DNA of 64,000 nt from Heterodera schachtii (taxonomy: Eukaryota; Nematoda; Chromadorea; Rhabditida; Heteroderidae), in assembly GCA_023374025.1 (NCBI GenBank), contig SIJG01000056.1, positions 365,935-429,934 on the forward strand, read 5' to 3'. The position numbers were made by a program, and so were the translations under genes. The notes beneath the pieces were generated by a model. The model was not told the origin of the DNA. It saw nothing but the letters and a program-made list of their open reading frames with translations, and ran no database searches. Shown piece after piece: positions 36,901 through 47,100 of this stretch. Every line of letters starts with the position of its first letter. Positions within the stretch are counted from its first letter, which is position 1.

Positions 36901-39900
36901 TAGCATTTCTCGTCCCTAAGTTTTAAAAATTAAATTTTGATTTATTTATTTGTTGAAATTATTTCTTATTTCTCCTTTCCAGTGAATTTCCGGTTTTTAG
37001 GCCCTGAAAACTCAATTTTTAAAGAAATTTTTTCCCTTTAAATTTTAAATTTTTTTTATTTTGCTGAAGAACGGTTGGACCGGCATGCATTTTGCCACCA
37101 AAGCTGGCCACATCGACGTGGTGAAGCTGTTCGTGATGAGTTCAGCAGATGCGCAAGCGGAGACAAAGGACGGCAAAGTGCCGTTGTGCTTTGCGGCGGC
37201 AAATAATCATGTGAGAATGTGAAATAACTTTGAATATTTAAAATAAAATTTGTCAATTTTATTAGTTTTTAGAAATAAATGATTGGAATAATTAATAATT
37301 TTAATTTAATTTATATTTTCATTTGTCAAATTGAACAAACTATGTTTTGAGTATTTTGTGGTTGGTTTTAACAAATTTTAAAGTTTTATTAGTCGAGTAA
37401 ACTAATTTAAATCATTATCACAATTTTTAATTTTTGAATTACCAAAATCTAATTTAAATAAATTAATATTCATTTTCATTCCATTTATTTTTTTTCCCTA
37501 TTTATTTATTTTTATCCTTTAATAATTATTTTACCTTTTGTTTCTTTTTGCACAGATTGAATGCCTTCGCTTTTTGCTTAAGCAAAAGCATGACACCCAT
37601 CAGTTGATGGAGGACAGAAAAGTGAACAATAAAAATAATAATAATAAATTAAAATGGAATTTTATTGTCGACTCTTTGGCATTTTATTCCATTGTAAAAT
37701 GCATTTGAGTTGGCTTTTTAGTGGCAAAAATTCCCAAATAATACAAAAATTTGTTTTTTAAAACGGCAAAAAATTTTCAAAACTTTTAGATAAATAAAGG
37801 AGAAAAAAAAATTGAATTTAGGAATTAAGCTAAAAATGGGTTAAAAACCATTTGAATTTCCATCCAAATTTCAGTTCATTTTCGATCTGATGGTTTGCGG
37901 AAAAGGCAACGACAATCAGCCGTTGCAAGAATTCATTTTGCAAAGTCCGGCACCAATGTAATTAAAATAAAATATTTTAATTGAAAATTAAATTGTAAAA
38001 AACAAAAACAAAAAAAAACAGAGACACGGCGGTGAAGCTGTCCAGTTTGTACCGGGAGATGAGCGAGAAGGAAAAGGAAAGGGCCAAAGATTTGGTGAGA
38101 ATGCCAAAAATTGGATGGAACAAATACCGTGCAGGCGTCGCCGTTTCGTAAAAAGTGTTAATTTTACGGGTTTTTTTATGAGAAAATTCGTCATATCTTT
38201 TTTAAATATAACCAAATTAAAAATTTGGTTTCATTTGATAGCTCTTTGGATTGTTCTATTAGCATGAAAAATTTCAAGTTTTCAGAAAGTTGTGACCAAA
38301 AATGCTCAAAAATTGTCTCAACTTTTTAAAAACTGAATAAAATTTTCTGAGATTTTGCAGGTTAAGGAGGAACCAATATGCTATCATATGATATCAAGAT
38401 TATTAAGTTGGGTTATATTTAAGAATAGTTGATGAATTTTTCTCGAACAATCTGTAGAATTGGCATTTTTTGCGGGTCAATGGCAACTCGTACAATTTTA
38501 AAATGATGTGGCCATACTTTTTTTTGAGTCGGCCAATTTCTTAAAACTTTGTATCATTCGAATGCTTTTTATATTTAGAAGCGATGATTAAACATAAGCT
38601 AAGCGATTAAGCATCTCACAAAAAAGATATAATTTATAATCGCGAAAAAGTCTGCTTTGGTGAATTTTTAATGTTTATAAAAATGTATCTTTTTTCTGAG
38701 ATGCTTAATCGCTTTTGCTTCTGCTTAATCATCGCTTCTAAATATAAAAAGCATTCGAATGATACAAATTTTAAGAAATTGGCCGATTAAAAAAAAGCTA
38801 TGGTCACATCATTTTAAAATTGGACGAGTTGCCCAGCACCAAAAAAAAAATCATATAAAATAATTTAGATTTTAATTACCCAAACCAATTATTTATTTTT
38901 ATTTAATAAATTAAAACACTAAATATTGTTTGCTTATATAATAGAGGGTAAATTGCAGAGTAATGTGGCCATTTTTGCGGAGAATTTGGCGGTGGAATTG
39001 CTTGGCATTTCGGCAGCAAAGTCATAAAAAATTCAAAAAAAGCGGGCAAAATTCCATTTTTAAAGATATAATGCTGCGCTGTTGCTGAAGGCCAAGGATC
39101 ACCGGGGACGCCCTCTGCTGGACGTACTAATCGAAAATGAACAGGTGATTCTCCGGTCCATCCGCCGGTGAATCCGCCGAAAAGTGCCCGTCGGGAAAAT
39201 TTTTTTGGATTTTCCGTCCTCTAACAGAAGCCGTGAAAATTCATGGAAATTAAAAAATTTATGATAAAATTGACAATTTTCATCCCTTTTATAGCAATTG
39301 ATTTTGACAAAAAAATGTGGTAAAATTGGCGTGCGCCGCCGGATGCTCATTAACAGATTTTGTTCAAAAATGACCTATTTTTGGACGATTTTTGCTCTAT
39401 TTTTAAGAAAAACTAGGGCTTTTTTGGAAACCAATAGTGAGAAATTTTTGGAATTTTATTGAATTGTTATGAAAACAATTTATTGGCGCCGCCGGGGAAT
39501 TTTAAATTTAGTTCTGATTTGTTAACAGATTTTGTCTAAAAAATGACCGAATTTTTTGGTTTTTGGGCGGCCAATTTTTTATGACAAATTAGGGAGCTTT
39601 TTGGGACCGGCAGAGGAAAAATATTTGGAATTTTTTTTTGGATTGTTAAGAAAATCATTCTTATTATATTTAGAAAGAAGTTGTTTCCTACGCATCAGTG
39701 CAGCGCTATCTCACAGAAATATGGTGAGAAAGGAAATTGATGTGTATTTATTTATTTATTTACTGGCAATATTTATTATAAAAATATTTTTTATATAAAT
39801 TTCAAAAATATTTTTATACCAAAAATTTTTTAAGTCCATCATGTTCTCGGTCAAAAATTAAAAAAACAAATTAAATTAAATTTCGCCTACAATCGGGTCA

Positions 39901-42900
39901 ATTCATTTTTGGATTAGCCTAATTAACATTCGATTTTGATCAGGACGGGCCGTGTCGATTGGTCCTTCGGCAAAACCGTGGCATTTGCATTTTTCGTGCT
40001 CATTTGCCCTCCGGCGTGGTTTTACTTTTCTTTGCCGTTGGACTCACGGATTGGTAAATTAAAAATATATTAAACCCAACAAATGGATTAATTAATTAAT
40101 TCCCTCTCCTTTTAATTACTTTCCCCAATTTTCTTTTCTCAGGTCGTGCACCAATTATCAAATTTGTTTGTCACATCGTTTCTCATGTGTATTTCACCAT
40201 TCTGTTGACCATTGTCGTACTGAATATAACACACAAAATTTATGAAGTAATTTTTTAAAAATATAAAATATTTTTGTATAAAAATATTTAATTTTAATTG
40301 AATTTTTTTTTTACGCTAATTATTTTTATTTTCACTTAAATTTTCAATGAAATTAGATTCCATTTTTATTAATTACGTGCGTTTTTCACCCTCTGAAATT
40401 TTCATTTTTCTTATTTTTTTGCTTCATTGGTGCCGAATTCAGCCTCCCCCCCCTTCCCGGAATTCCATTTTTTGCAAATTTTTTCGAATTTCCTTTTTTC
40501 CCCCTTCCCGTTAGACCACTTCGGTGGTGCCGAACTCGGTGGAGTGGCTGCTGCTGCTTTGGCTGTCCGGCAACCTCGTCTCCGAGCTGTCCAACGTCGG
40601 CGGTGGGTCGGGCCTCGGCGTGGTCAAAATTCTGATTTTGGTGTTGGCCGCCATTGCCATTGCGGTGCATATTTTGGCATTTTTGTGGCCCGCCATTTAT
40701 CTGACCAATTTGGACAGCGACGAGAAGCTGCACTTTGCTCGCACAATGCTTTACTTGGTCAGCAACAACAACAGAGGAAAAGCTGAAAAAAAACACGAAA
40801 AATGAGGGAAAAGGGGAATTTAATGGAAATACAACGATTTTCAAGTACACAATTATTTTTGTTTTAAGGATTTCAATATTTTCAAGTACCAAAACAACAT
40901 GAAAAGGGGGGAAATGGGAAATTAATGGAAATATAAAGTATTTTCAAGTAGCAATTTTCCTTATTTAAGGCCTTTAAATGTTTTCAAGTACAATTTCTCA
41001 TAATTTTCAAGTACAAAAAGGTGAAAAAATTACAAAAAATGATGAATTTTTAAAAATTTATGAGACGGGAATTTTGTATATTTTCCAGAAAAATCAGTTG
41101 CTCGCGTTCGCCCTGCTGTTCGCTTTTGTCGAATTTCTCGACTTTCTTACAGTACACCATCTGTTCGGCCCGTGGGCAATTATCATCCGCGGTGGGTCAT
41201 TCATTTTGTTTTGATTATTATTTTATTTTTATAAAAACCGTACCCAATTTATTTTCCCAGTAGAAATTTTTTTTAAATAAAATATTACAAATTATTCCCA
41301 GTTTTATTTTTTACCATTCCCCCAACCATTGGCATTGGCACTAATTTTTCGACAAACAAAAAAAAATTCGGCATAACTTTCCCAAAAATCACTCATTTGA
41401 ACAAGCTTGGGATATATTTCTGATAGCCTCTGTAGCTTTACTGTTTTTCTCAGTTTGTCACTTAAATTTTAAAAAATTTTATTATCAACATTTTAATTAA
41501 ATTTTCAAAATTAAAATAAAACTTTGGAATGTTACAGACACCGAATTCAATGATGTTTAGACCTGATGTACGACCTGACTCGTTTTCTGGTCATTCTTTT
41601 GCTGTTTGTTGCCGGCTTCACCCTCCACGTCACCTCCATTTTTCAAGTAAAATAATTAATTAGCTTAAGCCACCAAATTTTTGTTCTCGCGCAGAGATTT
41701 CACAGATTAAGCGTTTGCCGTCACAAAATTAATCTCAGAGTTTATTTATTTTTTCATTAAAAAGTATTTGTCTAATTGAAAAACAATTTCACTTTTAATG
41801 TGAGCAGCTCGTTCCCCCCCCCCCCGTAAATAAAATTTTTTAAATCAAAAAATTTTATTTAAAAGATTTTTTATTTCTTTAAAAAAATTTTATGGGCGAG
41901 GGAACATAGCGCCACCCGTTTTATTACATATTTTAACCCCTTGACGGATTTGGAAAATCTCTTATAATCTTATAGAGTGGATGAAGCCGCTTGTTTATCC
42001 ATCTATAATTTGGGAGGACAACTTTTTACATTTATAACAATTTTAAATTACATTTTCAACCATTTTTATTACCATATTTCCTAAAATAGAGCCCCCGGGG
42101 GCTCATTTTCAATCACTCAAAAGGGGGGCTTTATTTTAGTGGCGGGGGCCACTAATTAATGGGCGTGCATATTTCAGGAATACGGTATTGAACTTCAATT
42201 TGTTTTCAGCCCGCCTACCAACCGGTGGACGAGGACAGTGCCGAACTGATGCGTTTGGCATCGCCCAGCCAAACCTTGGAAATGCTGTTTTTCTCGCTGT
42301 TTGGTCTCGTCGAGCCGGACAGCATGTGAAAAATTGGAATTTTTTTTTTTTGATTTTTTTCTAATTTTAATAAAGGCCCCCACTCCATTTGGTGCCCGAT
42401 TTTGCAAAAATTGTGCTCAAGTTCCTGTTCGGCATTTACATGATGGTCACATTAATTGTGAGTGCGAATTTTATTTTTATTTTTTAATTAATCCACAAAA
42501 ACTTTTTTCAATTTTATATTTTATGCCATTTTAAAACAGTGAATGAAATCATTTGCTGAAAATAAAAGCTAAAATTTAGTTCCAACATAAAATTTATGGC
42601 CAAAAATCAGAAAATAATTAAAATAATTTCATATTTAATTGAGGATAATTTCTGCTCAATTAATTACTAATTGGGACATAAAATCGTAATCATTTCCAAG
42701 GACATAACGGGAAAGTTCGTAAAATCCGTTAAAATTTTACCATAGATGTAATTAAAAGGTGTGAATTTTATTCAAAACGTTTGCCCGCAGGTGTTGATCA
42801 ATTTGCTAATCGCGATGATGAGCGACACCTATCAGCGCATTCAAGCCCAATCTGACAAGGAATGGAAGTTCGGGCGTGCCATTCTGATCAGACAAATGAA

Positions 42901-44267
42901 CAAACGATCGGCAACGCCTTCGCCGATAAATATGCTGACAAAATGTAAAAAAGTGTAAAAAAATGATTTAGCACAATATTATTTAAATTATTTTAATTTA
43001 AAAAATTGAGGAAATTAATATAAATATTGAAATTAAAAATTAAAGGAAATAAATATTTAATTCATTTTAAATAAATTTAAATAAATTATGAAAAAATTTG
43101 CTCATTTGAAATTGTTATTTTCTCGTTAATCTTTCAGTTTACATTGTGCTCAAAGTGGCATGGCGCAATAAACGTAAAGAATTTCGGGCATTTCGCCAAA
43201 AAAATTTTTGCCAATAATAATTTAAATTGAATTTTTGACAGTTCGTTTCTGTACCCAAAAGGCACAGCAAGACCTACGGTATGAGGAGAACATTGACGCA
43301 TTTACAATGGACGGGCAGCAGGGGAGACAAAGTCCGAGGGGAGGCGCGACCGGGGACGAGACGGAGCCAGGTGAGGGGGGGGGGGTTAGGAAATTCAGGG
43401 AATTTTCAAGAAAAAAGCCAGGTGGGGCCAGGGAAATTCCGGGAAATTTTCAAGAAAAAAGCCAGGTGGGGCCAGGGAAATTCCGGGAAATTTTCAAGAA
43501 AAAAGCCAGGTGGGGCTGGGAAAGTCAGGGAAAAGCCATATGGGTTGGGAATTCCGGGAATTTTCGAGAAAAAAGCCAGGTGGGAACTGTGAAATTCCGA
43601 GCAAAGCCATATGGGCTTGGAAATTCCGGGAGTTTTCAAGGAAAAAACAAAAAAGCATGCGGTTTATCAGCTGAGAAATTTGAAAAAAAAAAACGGATTT
43701 AAAATTAAAATTGAACATAACCTCAATGGGCTTGTCTTAGTACAATTCGGAAGCTCTTCTCACATGATTTAAAAATGTTAAGCTTTCGAAAGATATTGAA
43801 ATTATTGGATTTAGTTGATATAAGCTATTTTTGTTTTCCTTAATATTCAGTGTTGACAAATGATGAGGCCAGAACAAAGCGTGAAATGCACTTGGACAAA
43901 ATCATCGATTGGAAGGAAATTGTTGACATTTATTATCAGGTGGAGGATGAAGCATGAAGGGGGCTAATTAATGCCGTGGCATTGGAAGCAATGCCAAAAA
44001 ACATTGGCGATCGGTGACAACATATACATCCATTTTTAAATACTCGTTGATCCAGGAAGGGGATGGTTTTAAATTTTCTAAATTTTCCGATCAATTACAT
44101 TTCCTGGTATCATTTTTTCCAATCAATCGTTTTTTTGGCTTTTTCAATTGTCGTGCCAATTTTCACAGATGTCCGGCAAGCGGAACCCGAGCAACGGCAT
44201 CAGAGATGAGGAGAGCACCCCGCTGCTGTTGAATGAACAGCAACAGAACAAAGACAAATTTGATTAG
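22098..44267 (+). CDS. trp-4: TRPN (NOMPC) mechanosensory cation channel
   Basis: About 58 exons joined in consistent phase give roughly 2,020 residues. In order: a Ser/Thr/Gly-rich N-terminal region; about 29-30 ankyrin repeats; a linker with PAPIDTAVKL and EKEKERAKDL; six membrane segments; the TRP helix EWKFGRAILIRQM; and a short C-tail ending KDKFD. The 29-repeat spring plus channel is unique to TRPN (Drosophila NOMPC, C. elegans TRP-4), which forms a tetrameric touch and stretch channel in the cilia of mechanosensory neurons. Domain segments are listed separately with exon coordinates. Two introns are GC-AG (after 25,692 and 28,591). The start ATG at 22,098 and the first junction (after about 22,391, donor GTCCGT) are the least certain; the stop is TAG at 44,265-44,267. 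Introns carry a tRNA-Trp and several small elements. Confidence 0.95.
27354..28325. mobile_element. Tc1/mariner-like relic and foldback flanked by a direct duplication (trp-4 intron)
   Basis: GTGTTGCATTAGAATAGGGA occurs twice, at about 27,420 and 27,595, and resembles a mariner-type terminal end. An inverted pair follows (28,018-28,100 with TCTACGCCGCGTCTCCGCTG, and its complement at 28,168-28,240). The host sequence TTTATCATTTAATTA...ATAATATAAATTAGT is present on both sides (27,354-27,414 and 28,242-28,325), so the insert lies inside a duplicated host segment of 60-85 bp. I saw no transposase. Confidence 0.6.
29804..29875 (+). tRNA. tRNA-Trp (CCA)
   Basis: This is a complete cloverleaf of 72 nt. 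The acceptor GACTCCG pairs with CGGGGTC. The D arm is GCGC-AATGGTA-GCGC, the anticodon arm is TCTGA-CTCCAGA-TCAGA with CCA in the loop, and the T arm is GCGTG-TTCAAGT-CACGT. The discriminator is A, with no encoded CCA, as in eukaryotes. A run of T follows at about 29,880, which fits a Pol III stop. It lies in a trp-4 intron on the same strand as the host gene. Confidence 0.95.
31606..31798. repeat. CCTGG/CCAGG-rich inverted repeat in a trp-4 intron
   Basis: It holds many CCTGGA, CCCAGG and TTCAGG blocks arranged as direct and inverted copies, from GTCCTGGATTCAATG to CCAGGTCCAGGCCGTG. It can fold on itself and has no coding potential. It is probably a decayed foldback element. Confidence 0.5.
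33421..33616. repeat. Long imperfect hairpin (about 83-bp arms) in a trp-4 intron
   Basis: The left arm, 33,421-33,504, contains GAGACGCTTCAGTGAATGCG and CTCTCTCGCAGGGCAGAGAC. The right arm, 33,534-33,616, contains the complements (CTGCCCTGCGAGAGAGTGCC and CACTGCAGCGTCTCTGAAGA). The loop is about 29 bases. It is much GC-richer than the surrounding intron. It could be a foldback element or a hairpin RNA source. Confidence 0.75.
35445..35570. mobile_element. Decayed CCCGGTCCCG-family MITE in a trp-4 intron
   Basis: The ends AGAGTTGTCCGGGACCGGGA and TTCCCGGTCCCGACCAAGTC resemble those of the elements at 14,174-14,364 and 47,424-47,555. A clear target duplication was not found. Confidence 0.5.
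37875..39144 (+). other. trp-4 linker between ankyrin spring and pore
   Basis: Exons 37,875-37,957; 38,022-38,094; 38,959-39,020; 39,066-39,144. Key sequence: FIFDLMVCGKGNDNQPLQEF, SPAPIDTAVKL, SEKEKERAKDL, AENLAVELL and LLDVLIENEQ, which match the linker helices of NOMPC. The last motif continues in the exon at 39,674 (KEVVSYASVQRYLTEIW). Confidence 0.92.
38482..38833. mobile_element. Foldback MITE in a trp-4 intron
   Basis: The left end GGCAACTCGTACAATTTTAA and the right end TTAAAATTGGACGAGTTGCC are inverted repeats, and the inverted similarity continues inward for about 150 bp (ATTCGAATGCTTTTTATATT against its complement near 38,740). The whole is about 352 bp and non-coding. A partial match to the end (GGCAACTCGTATATTTTA) is at about 24,616. 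Confidence 0.7.
39674..42944 (+). other. trp-4 membrane domain, pore and TRP helix
   Basis: Exons 39,674-39,723; 39,944-40,053; 40,143-40,246; 40,515-40,757; 41,089-41,191; 41,561-41,646; 42,210-42,325; 42,376-42,457; 42,791-42,944. Membrane segments include KTVAFAFFVLICPPAWFYF, VYFTILLTIVVLNI, EWLLLLWLSGNLV, ILILVLAAIAIAVHILAF, FALLFAFVEFLDF, TRFLVILLLFVAGFTL and IVLKFLFGIYMMVTLIV. The pore helix is SQTLEMLFFSLFGLVEPD, S6 runs into LLIAMMSDTYQRI and the TRP box contains WKFGR. The HHLFGPWAIII motif between S4 and S5 is a TRPN hallmark. Confidence 0.93.
42070..42187. mobile_element. TACCGTA-ended foldback element in a trp-4 intron
   Basis: It starts TACCATATTTCCTAAAATAG and ends with TCAGGAATACGGTA. 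Inside are GAGCCCCCGGGGGCTC and AGGGGGGCTTTATTTTAG. It is similar in design to 44,815-44,939 and to sequence at about 60,310-60,500. Confidence 0.5.
43138..44267 (+). other. trp-4 C-terminal tail
   Basis: Exons 43,138-43,173; 43,242-43,370; 43,851-43,939; 44,169-44,267. The tail is short and charged, with IDWKEIVDIYYQ matching the ADWEAIAKKY-type segment near the end of NOMPC. It lacks the long Gly-rich tail of the fly protein. The stop is TAG at 44,265-44,267, and the first AATAAA follows at about 44,651. Confidence 0.85.
43389..43640. repeat. Minisatellite of about 44-bp units in a trp-4 intron
   Basis: About five to six copies carry GGGAAATTCCGGGAAATTTT followed by CAAGAAAAAAGCCAGGTGGGG. 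The first three are nearly identical and the later ones diverge (AAAGCCATATGGGCTTGG variants). The array is open in several frames, which gives false open frames on both strands. Confidence 0.85.
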
Positions 44268-44814
44268 CTGTTTTTTTACAGTATTTTGTCTTTTTTTGGC
44301 GAAATTTTTAAAATTTTATTCCTAAAAATTTATAAATCGGACAAATGTGCGGGAAGCTTTAATGATCAATTAGCTCACGGATTACAATATATATAAATGA
44401 GATTAAACAGGCGAATTATTGAGACAACAAAAAAAAATTAATTAGTGTTAATCTCACATCCTTAATTATACAAAATATGGCAATTTTGTAAAATGGCGAA
44501 TTGAAAAAATGTAAAAATTGTGTCACCGTGTTGGCACATTTATTTTCAGTATGTTTCTCAGCAAATGCAATTTAAAATTTAATTGTTTCTCGAGTAGAAT
44601 GAAACTGGAAATTCAAAAAATTTCAAATTAAAAAAAGTTTGGTGAAATGAAAATAAATTTTTGCCATTTGAATATACAAAAATAAATATTAAACCTTATT
44701 ATTTTTAAATTCTACTGTAGAACTGCAAAAAACTTCTGACCATCACATTAAGCGGGAATGGGTTTAAAAAAGAGTGATAATCCATTCATTCCCGGGACAC
44801 TAAACATAAACACA

Positions 44815-44939
44815 TACCGTATTTTCTCTAATTATCCCCCCGGGGATTATTTTTTTTCAACCTCCTCAGAAAGGTCAGAAAGGGAGGGGGAATAATTGGA
44901 GACATGAAGTAATTGGAGAAAATACGGTAAATGACACTA
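44815..44939. mobile_element. Small TIR element (TACCGTATTTTCTC ends)
   Basis: TACCGTATTTTCTCTAATTA at the left and TAATTGGAGAAAATACGGTA at the right are inverted repeats with one mismatch. The centre has CCCCCCGGGGATTATT and GGGAGGGGGAATAATTGGAG. A related piece without clean ends is at about 45,945-46,050. The rest of the gap from 44,268 to 45,156 is AT-rich 3' sequence of trp-4 with nothing else visible. Confidence 0.7.
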
Positions 44940-45156
44940 TAACTATAAATTTACACATTTAATTTGTTACTTTAGCTTTGAAATTTTGAATTTAAAATTT
45001 ACCACAAAATTTTGATTTATCCAACATGAAACAAAATGGAGAAAAAACAAAAAGCGATACATATAATGTGAGAAGAAATTAAATGAGAATTTCTTTCAAA
45101 AACCGTCAAAAAAAATTTGAAAGAAATTTTGCTCTGCTTGTCTCATTTTGGCTCAC

Positions 45157-45495
45157 CTTCAGAATGGCCTCAATCATTTGGTTTTGCACCGAAAAATGGG
45201 TGACTCGGCTTTGTTCCATCTGTGCCGTGAACTTGGCGCGGCTCTCCTCAATTAAGGAGTCGAATTTGGCTTGGCTGTCACGCATTTTGTTCGTATGGTC
45301 GTTGTAAAGCTTGTTCTGAAGGGCCACGATTTGCGCGATGGTCCCAGCTTAATTTGAAATTAAAAATTATTTCTCGCCAAACCCAGACACATGTCAGATT
45401 TTTATATTTATGCCATCCCAACCATGTCCTTGCCGAATGCCCTTCGGCGACTCGGCATCGATGCCCATGCTTTCCGCAGGTTGTTCGCCAAACAT
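45157..45495 (-). CDS. Coiled-coil protein, partial (5' exons)
   Basis: Two minus-strand exons, 45,495-45,423 and 45,347-45,157, join in phase 1 and are open throughout (88 residues). The first begins MFGEQPAESMGIDAESPKGI. The second is a long amphipathic helix: IAQIVALQNKLYNDHTNKMR, then KFDSLIEESRAKFTAQMEQS and QNQMIEAILK, ending at a GTGAGC donor. Its composition resembles the coiled-coil exon of the A/B/C cluster (LVEQQNKMMVNQ), and it lies beside that cluster, so it may be a distant member. No later exon was found. It converges on the 3' end of trp-4. Function unknown. Confidence 0.45.
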
Positions 45496-45649
45496 CGGAA
45501 AAATTGGAATGGACGGGCGGGGGAGGACTAAATGATTTTAAAAATCATTAATAAATTTAATTTAAATTTAAATGGAAAACAATTCAATTGTATGGAAATA
45601 AAGAAAATAATTATTTTGTGGGAACATGCATACCACCACTTAACATGTT

Positions 45650-45930
45650 CTAAATGATGATTGTGTGGTTCAAAAGTGAAGTGAGGGCGTTGGCCCCGCC
45701 CCGCCCAACTCATTCATCCATTTTTTGTTTTTCTCCCATCAGTTCAGCAGATGTGGATTATCTTTTGCATGTATTTCGGGTACATTTTTGCTAGAAATTG
45801 GACGTGTGCTGATCAAAGAACGAACGTGGGGGTCTAATGGGCGGGCGATCAATTAGTGCACTAATTGCAAACAACTGTGACTGGTTTGAAAATTCAAACT
45901 CCAATAATTAACTTTGCGGTAATTAAGGGC
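45650..45930. repeat. Right arm of the 300-bp inverted repeat
   Basis: It is the reverse complement of about 18,961-19,265, with several small deletions and base changes. It carries GCGTTGGCCCCGCCCCGCCC and TTAGTGCACTAATTGCAAAC. Confidence 0.75.
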
Positions 45931-46075
45931 CCTTCATTAATTAGATTACCTTATTTTCTCTTTTTATCACCCCTTTCCATTAATCCTGCCGTCTCCAATT
46001 ATCCCCTTTTCTGAGGAGTTTGAAAAATAATCCCCCCGTCCCCATTGGTCGCTGCATGACAGGTGTTAAACTTAC

Positions 46076-46322
46076 ATAATTTGGGTCGTGGCGGTTAAGG
46101 CCGAACACATCCAAACTCGGGAACGGTCCGCCAAATCTTTCGATTGAATTGGCAATTCCGACAATGCTTAAATAAATTATGAAATTATAAAATAAAATGT
46201 TAATCTTATTGCAACTTACCCGCGAACAATTAGTCGACAAAATTGACTTTCACCATTTGGGACAGCCCGGTGATGGTAATTGTCTGGTAGACAGATCTCA
46301 GCTCCGTGAAGCACGTTTCGAC
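46076..46322 (-). pseudogene. A1-B1 exon pair, nonsense mutated
   Basis: Exon A1 46,322-46,220 reads CFTELRSVYQTITITGLSQM and then hits TAA where relatives have CAA (in VDQLF), and its second Cys is Tyr. Exon B1 46,166-46,076 (IVGIANSIERFGGPFPSLDV) is open but has lost the first base at its acceptor (AAGC for AGGC). No C exon follows. The upstream side, up to about 46,763, matches 8,687-9,115 in reverse. Confidence 0.75.
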
Positions 46323-46814
46323 CTTAAATACAAATTAATTTACTCAAAATATGTACATTTTCAAATAATTTGCTCCTCTCCCTTCTTTGCCCATCAATTC
46401 TGTACATTTCGTGCTATTTAAATCATGCACTAAATGCCAAAAAAAGACTCATTATAAAGTGTAAATATAAGAAACCCCGCAAATGGCCAATTTTGGATTT
46501 CTGAAGGGTAATTATTATGCCCGGGGGCTGTTTGAGGGAGAGGAGGTGAAAAATAATTCAACTTTTGTCATTATTACTTCGGTGTCTTTGTTGTTTGCCA
46601 TTATTCAAATTCAAGCAGTACAGTCAAGGAGGAGGAAGCAATGAACTAAAATTTAAAAAAATGAATAATCAAATTGAATAATTTAATTATTTAAAGAAAT
46701 GCGAATAAAAGCAGGGGATGTGGTATGCATAGGAGAGGAGAATGAACTGCTGGACGACTCCAATCTTTCCATCAAATCACTTCCCTTTTTTGCCTTTTCC
46801 CTACAAAAAATAAA

Positions 46815-47100
46815 ATGAAAAAAATTCCCCACTAACTTTTGCTCAAATGATCAGATTTATTCATTGCAACAAAAAATGGGCAAAATGCCGCGTTTCCTTT
46901 GCGTTTGATCACTTTTTGCTTGGCCATCATTTTGTGCCTGGTTGAAGCAACTGAAAGAAGCGGTAAGAATTAATGTGTGAAAATTGATTTAATAAAATAT
47001 TTTTAAATACAATTTATTTATTAAATTTTTTCATTTTTAAATTATTTGAAATATATTTTATTTTGAGTTAATTATTTTTGTTAGGTGAATTCCTAATCAA
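46815..47100 (+). pseudogene. F-box-like exon remnant
   Basis: ATGAAAAAAATTCCCCACTAA replaces the intact start by a stop at codon 7. The rest of the F-box exon is still readable in shifted frames (CAAAAAATGGGCAAAATGCC) up to a GTAAGA donor at about 46,965. At about 47,085 the A3 acceptor and its first codons (TTGTTAGGTGAATTCCT) are present, then the match stops. Confidence 0.75.

Larger units (their letters stand above)
25081..37621 (+). other. trp-4 ankyrin repeat domain (about 29-30 repeats)
   Basis: Exons: 25,081-25,273; 25,599-25,692; 25,750-25,848; 26,320-26,569; 27,156-27,319; 28,515-28,591; 28,660-28,721; 28,776-28,805; 28,862-28,950; 29,332-29,484; 30,004-30,066; 30,113-30,175; 30,224-30,246; 30,439-30,487; 30,936-31,070; 31,120-31,248; 31,364-31,426; 31,932-31,985; 32,040-32,150; 32,201-32,277; 32,764-32,863; 32,904-33,047; 34,016-34,150; 34,580-34,627; 34,706-34,807; 34,977 to about 35,058; 35,139-35,275; 35,686-35,766; 35,828-35,851; 35,946-35,979; 36,289-36,360; 36,430-36,473; 36,533-36,580; 37,070-37,210; 37,556-37,621. 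Typical repeats are GETALHLAAKHCHFPVVQLL and GYTPLLLAVRAG. The donor of the 34,977 exon is uncertain: CGCC|GTTGCT keeps the frame but skips part of a usual repeat. Confidence 0.9.

Noticed and set aside
40386..40892. 168-codon open frame on the minus strand
   Set aside because: It is the antisense shadow of the trp-4 membrane exon at 40,515-40,757, whose plus-strand frame aligns with NOMPC.
43235..43718. Long open frames on both strands over the repeat
   Set aside because: The 44-bp minisatellite lacks stops in several frames. Only 43,242-43,370 on the plus strand is a trp-4 exon.
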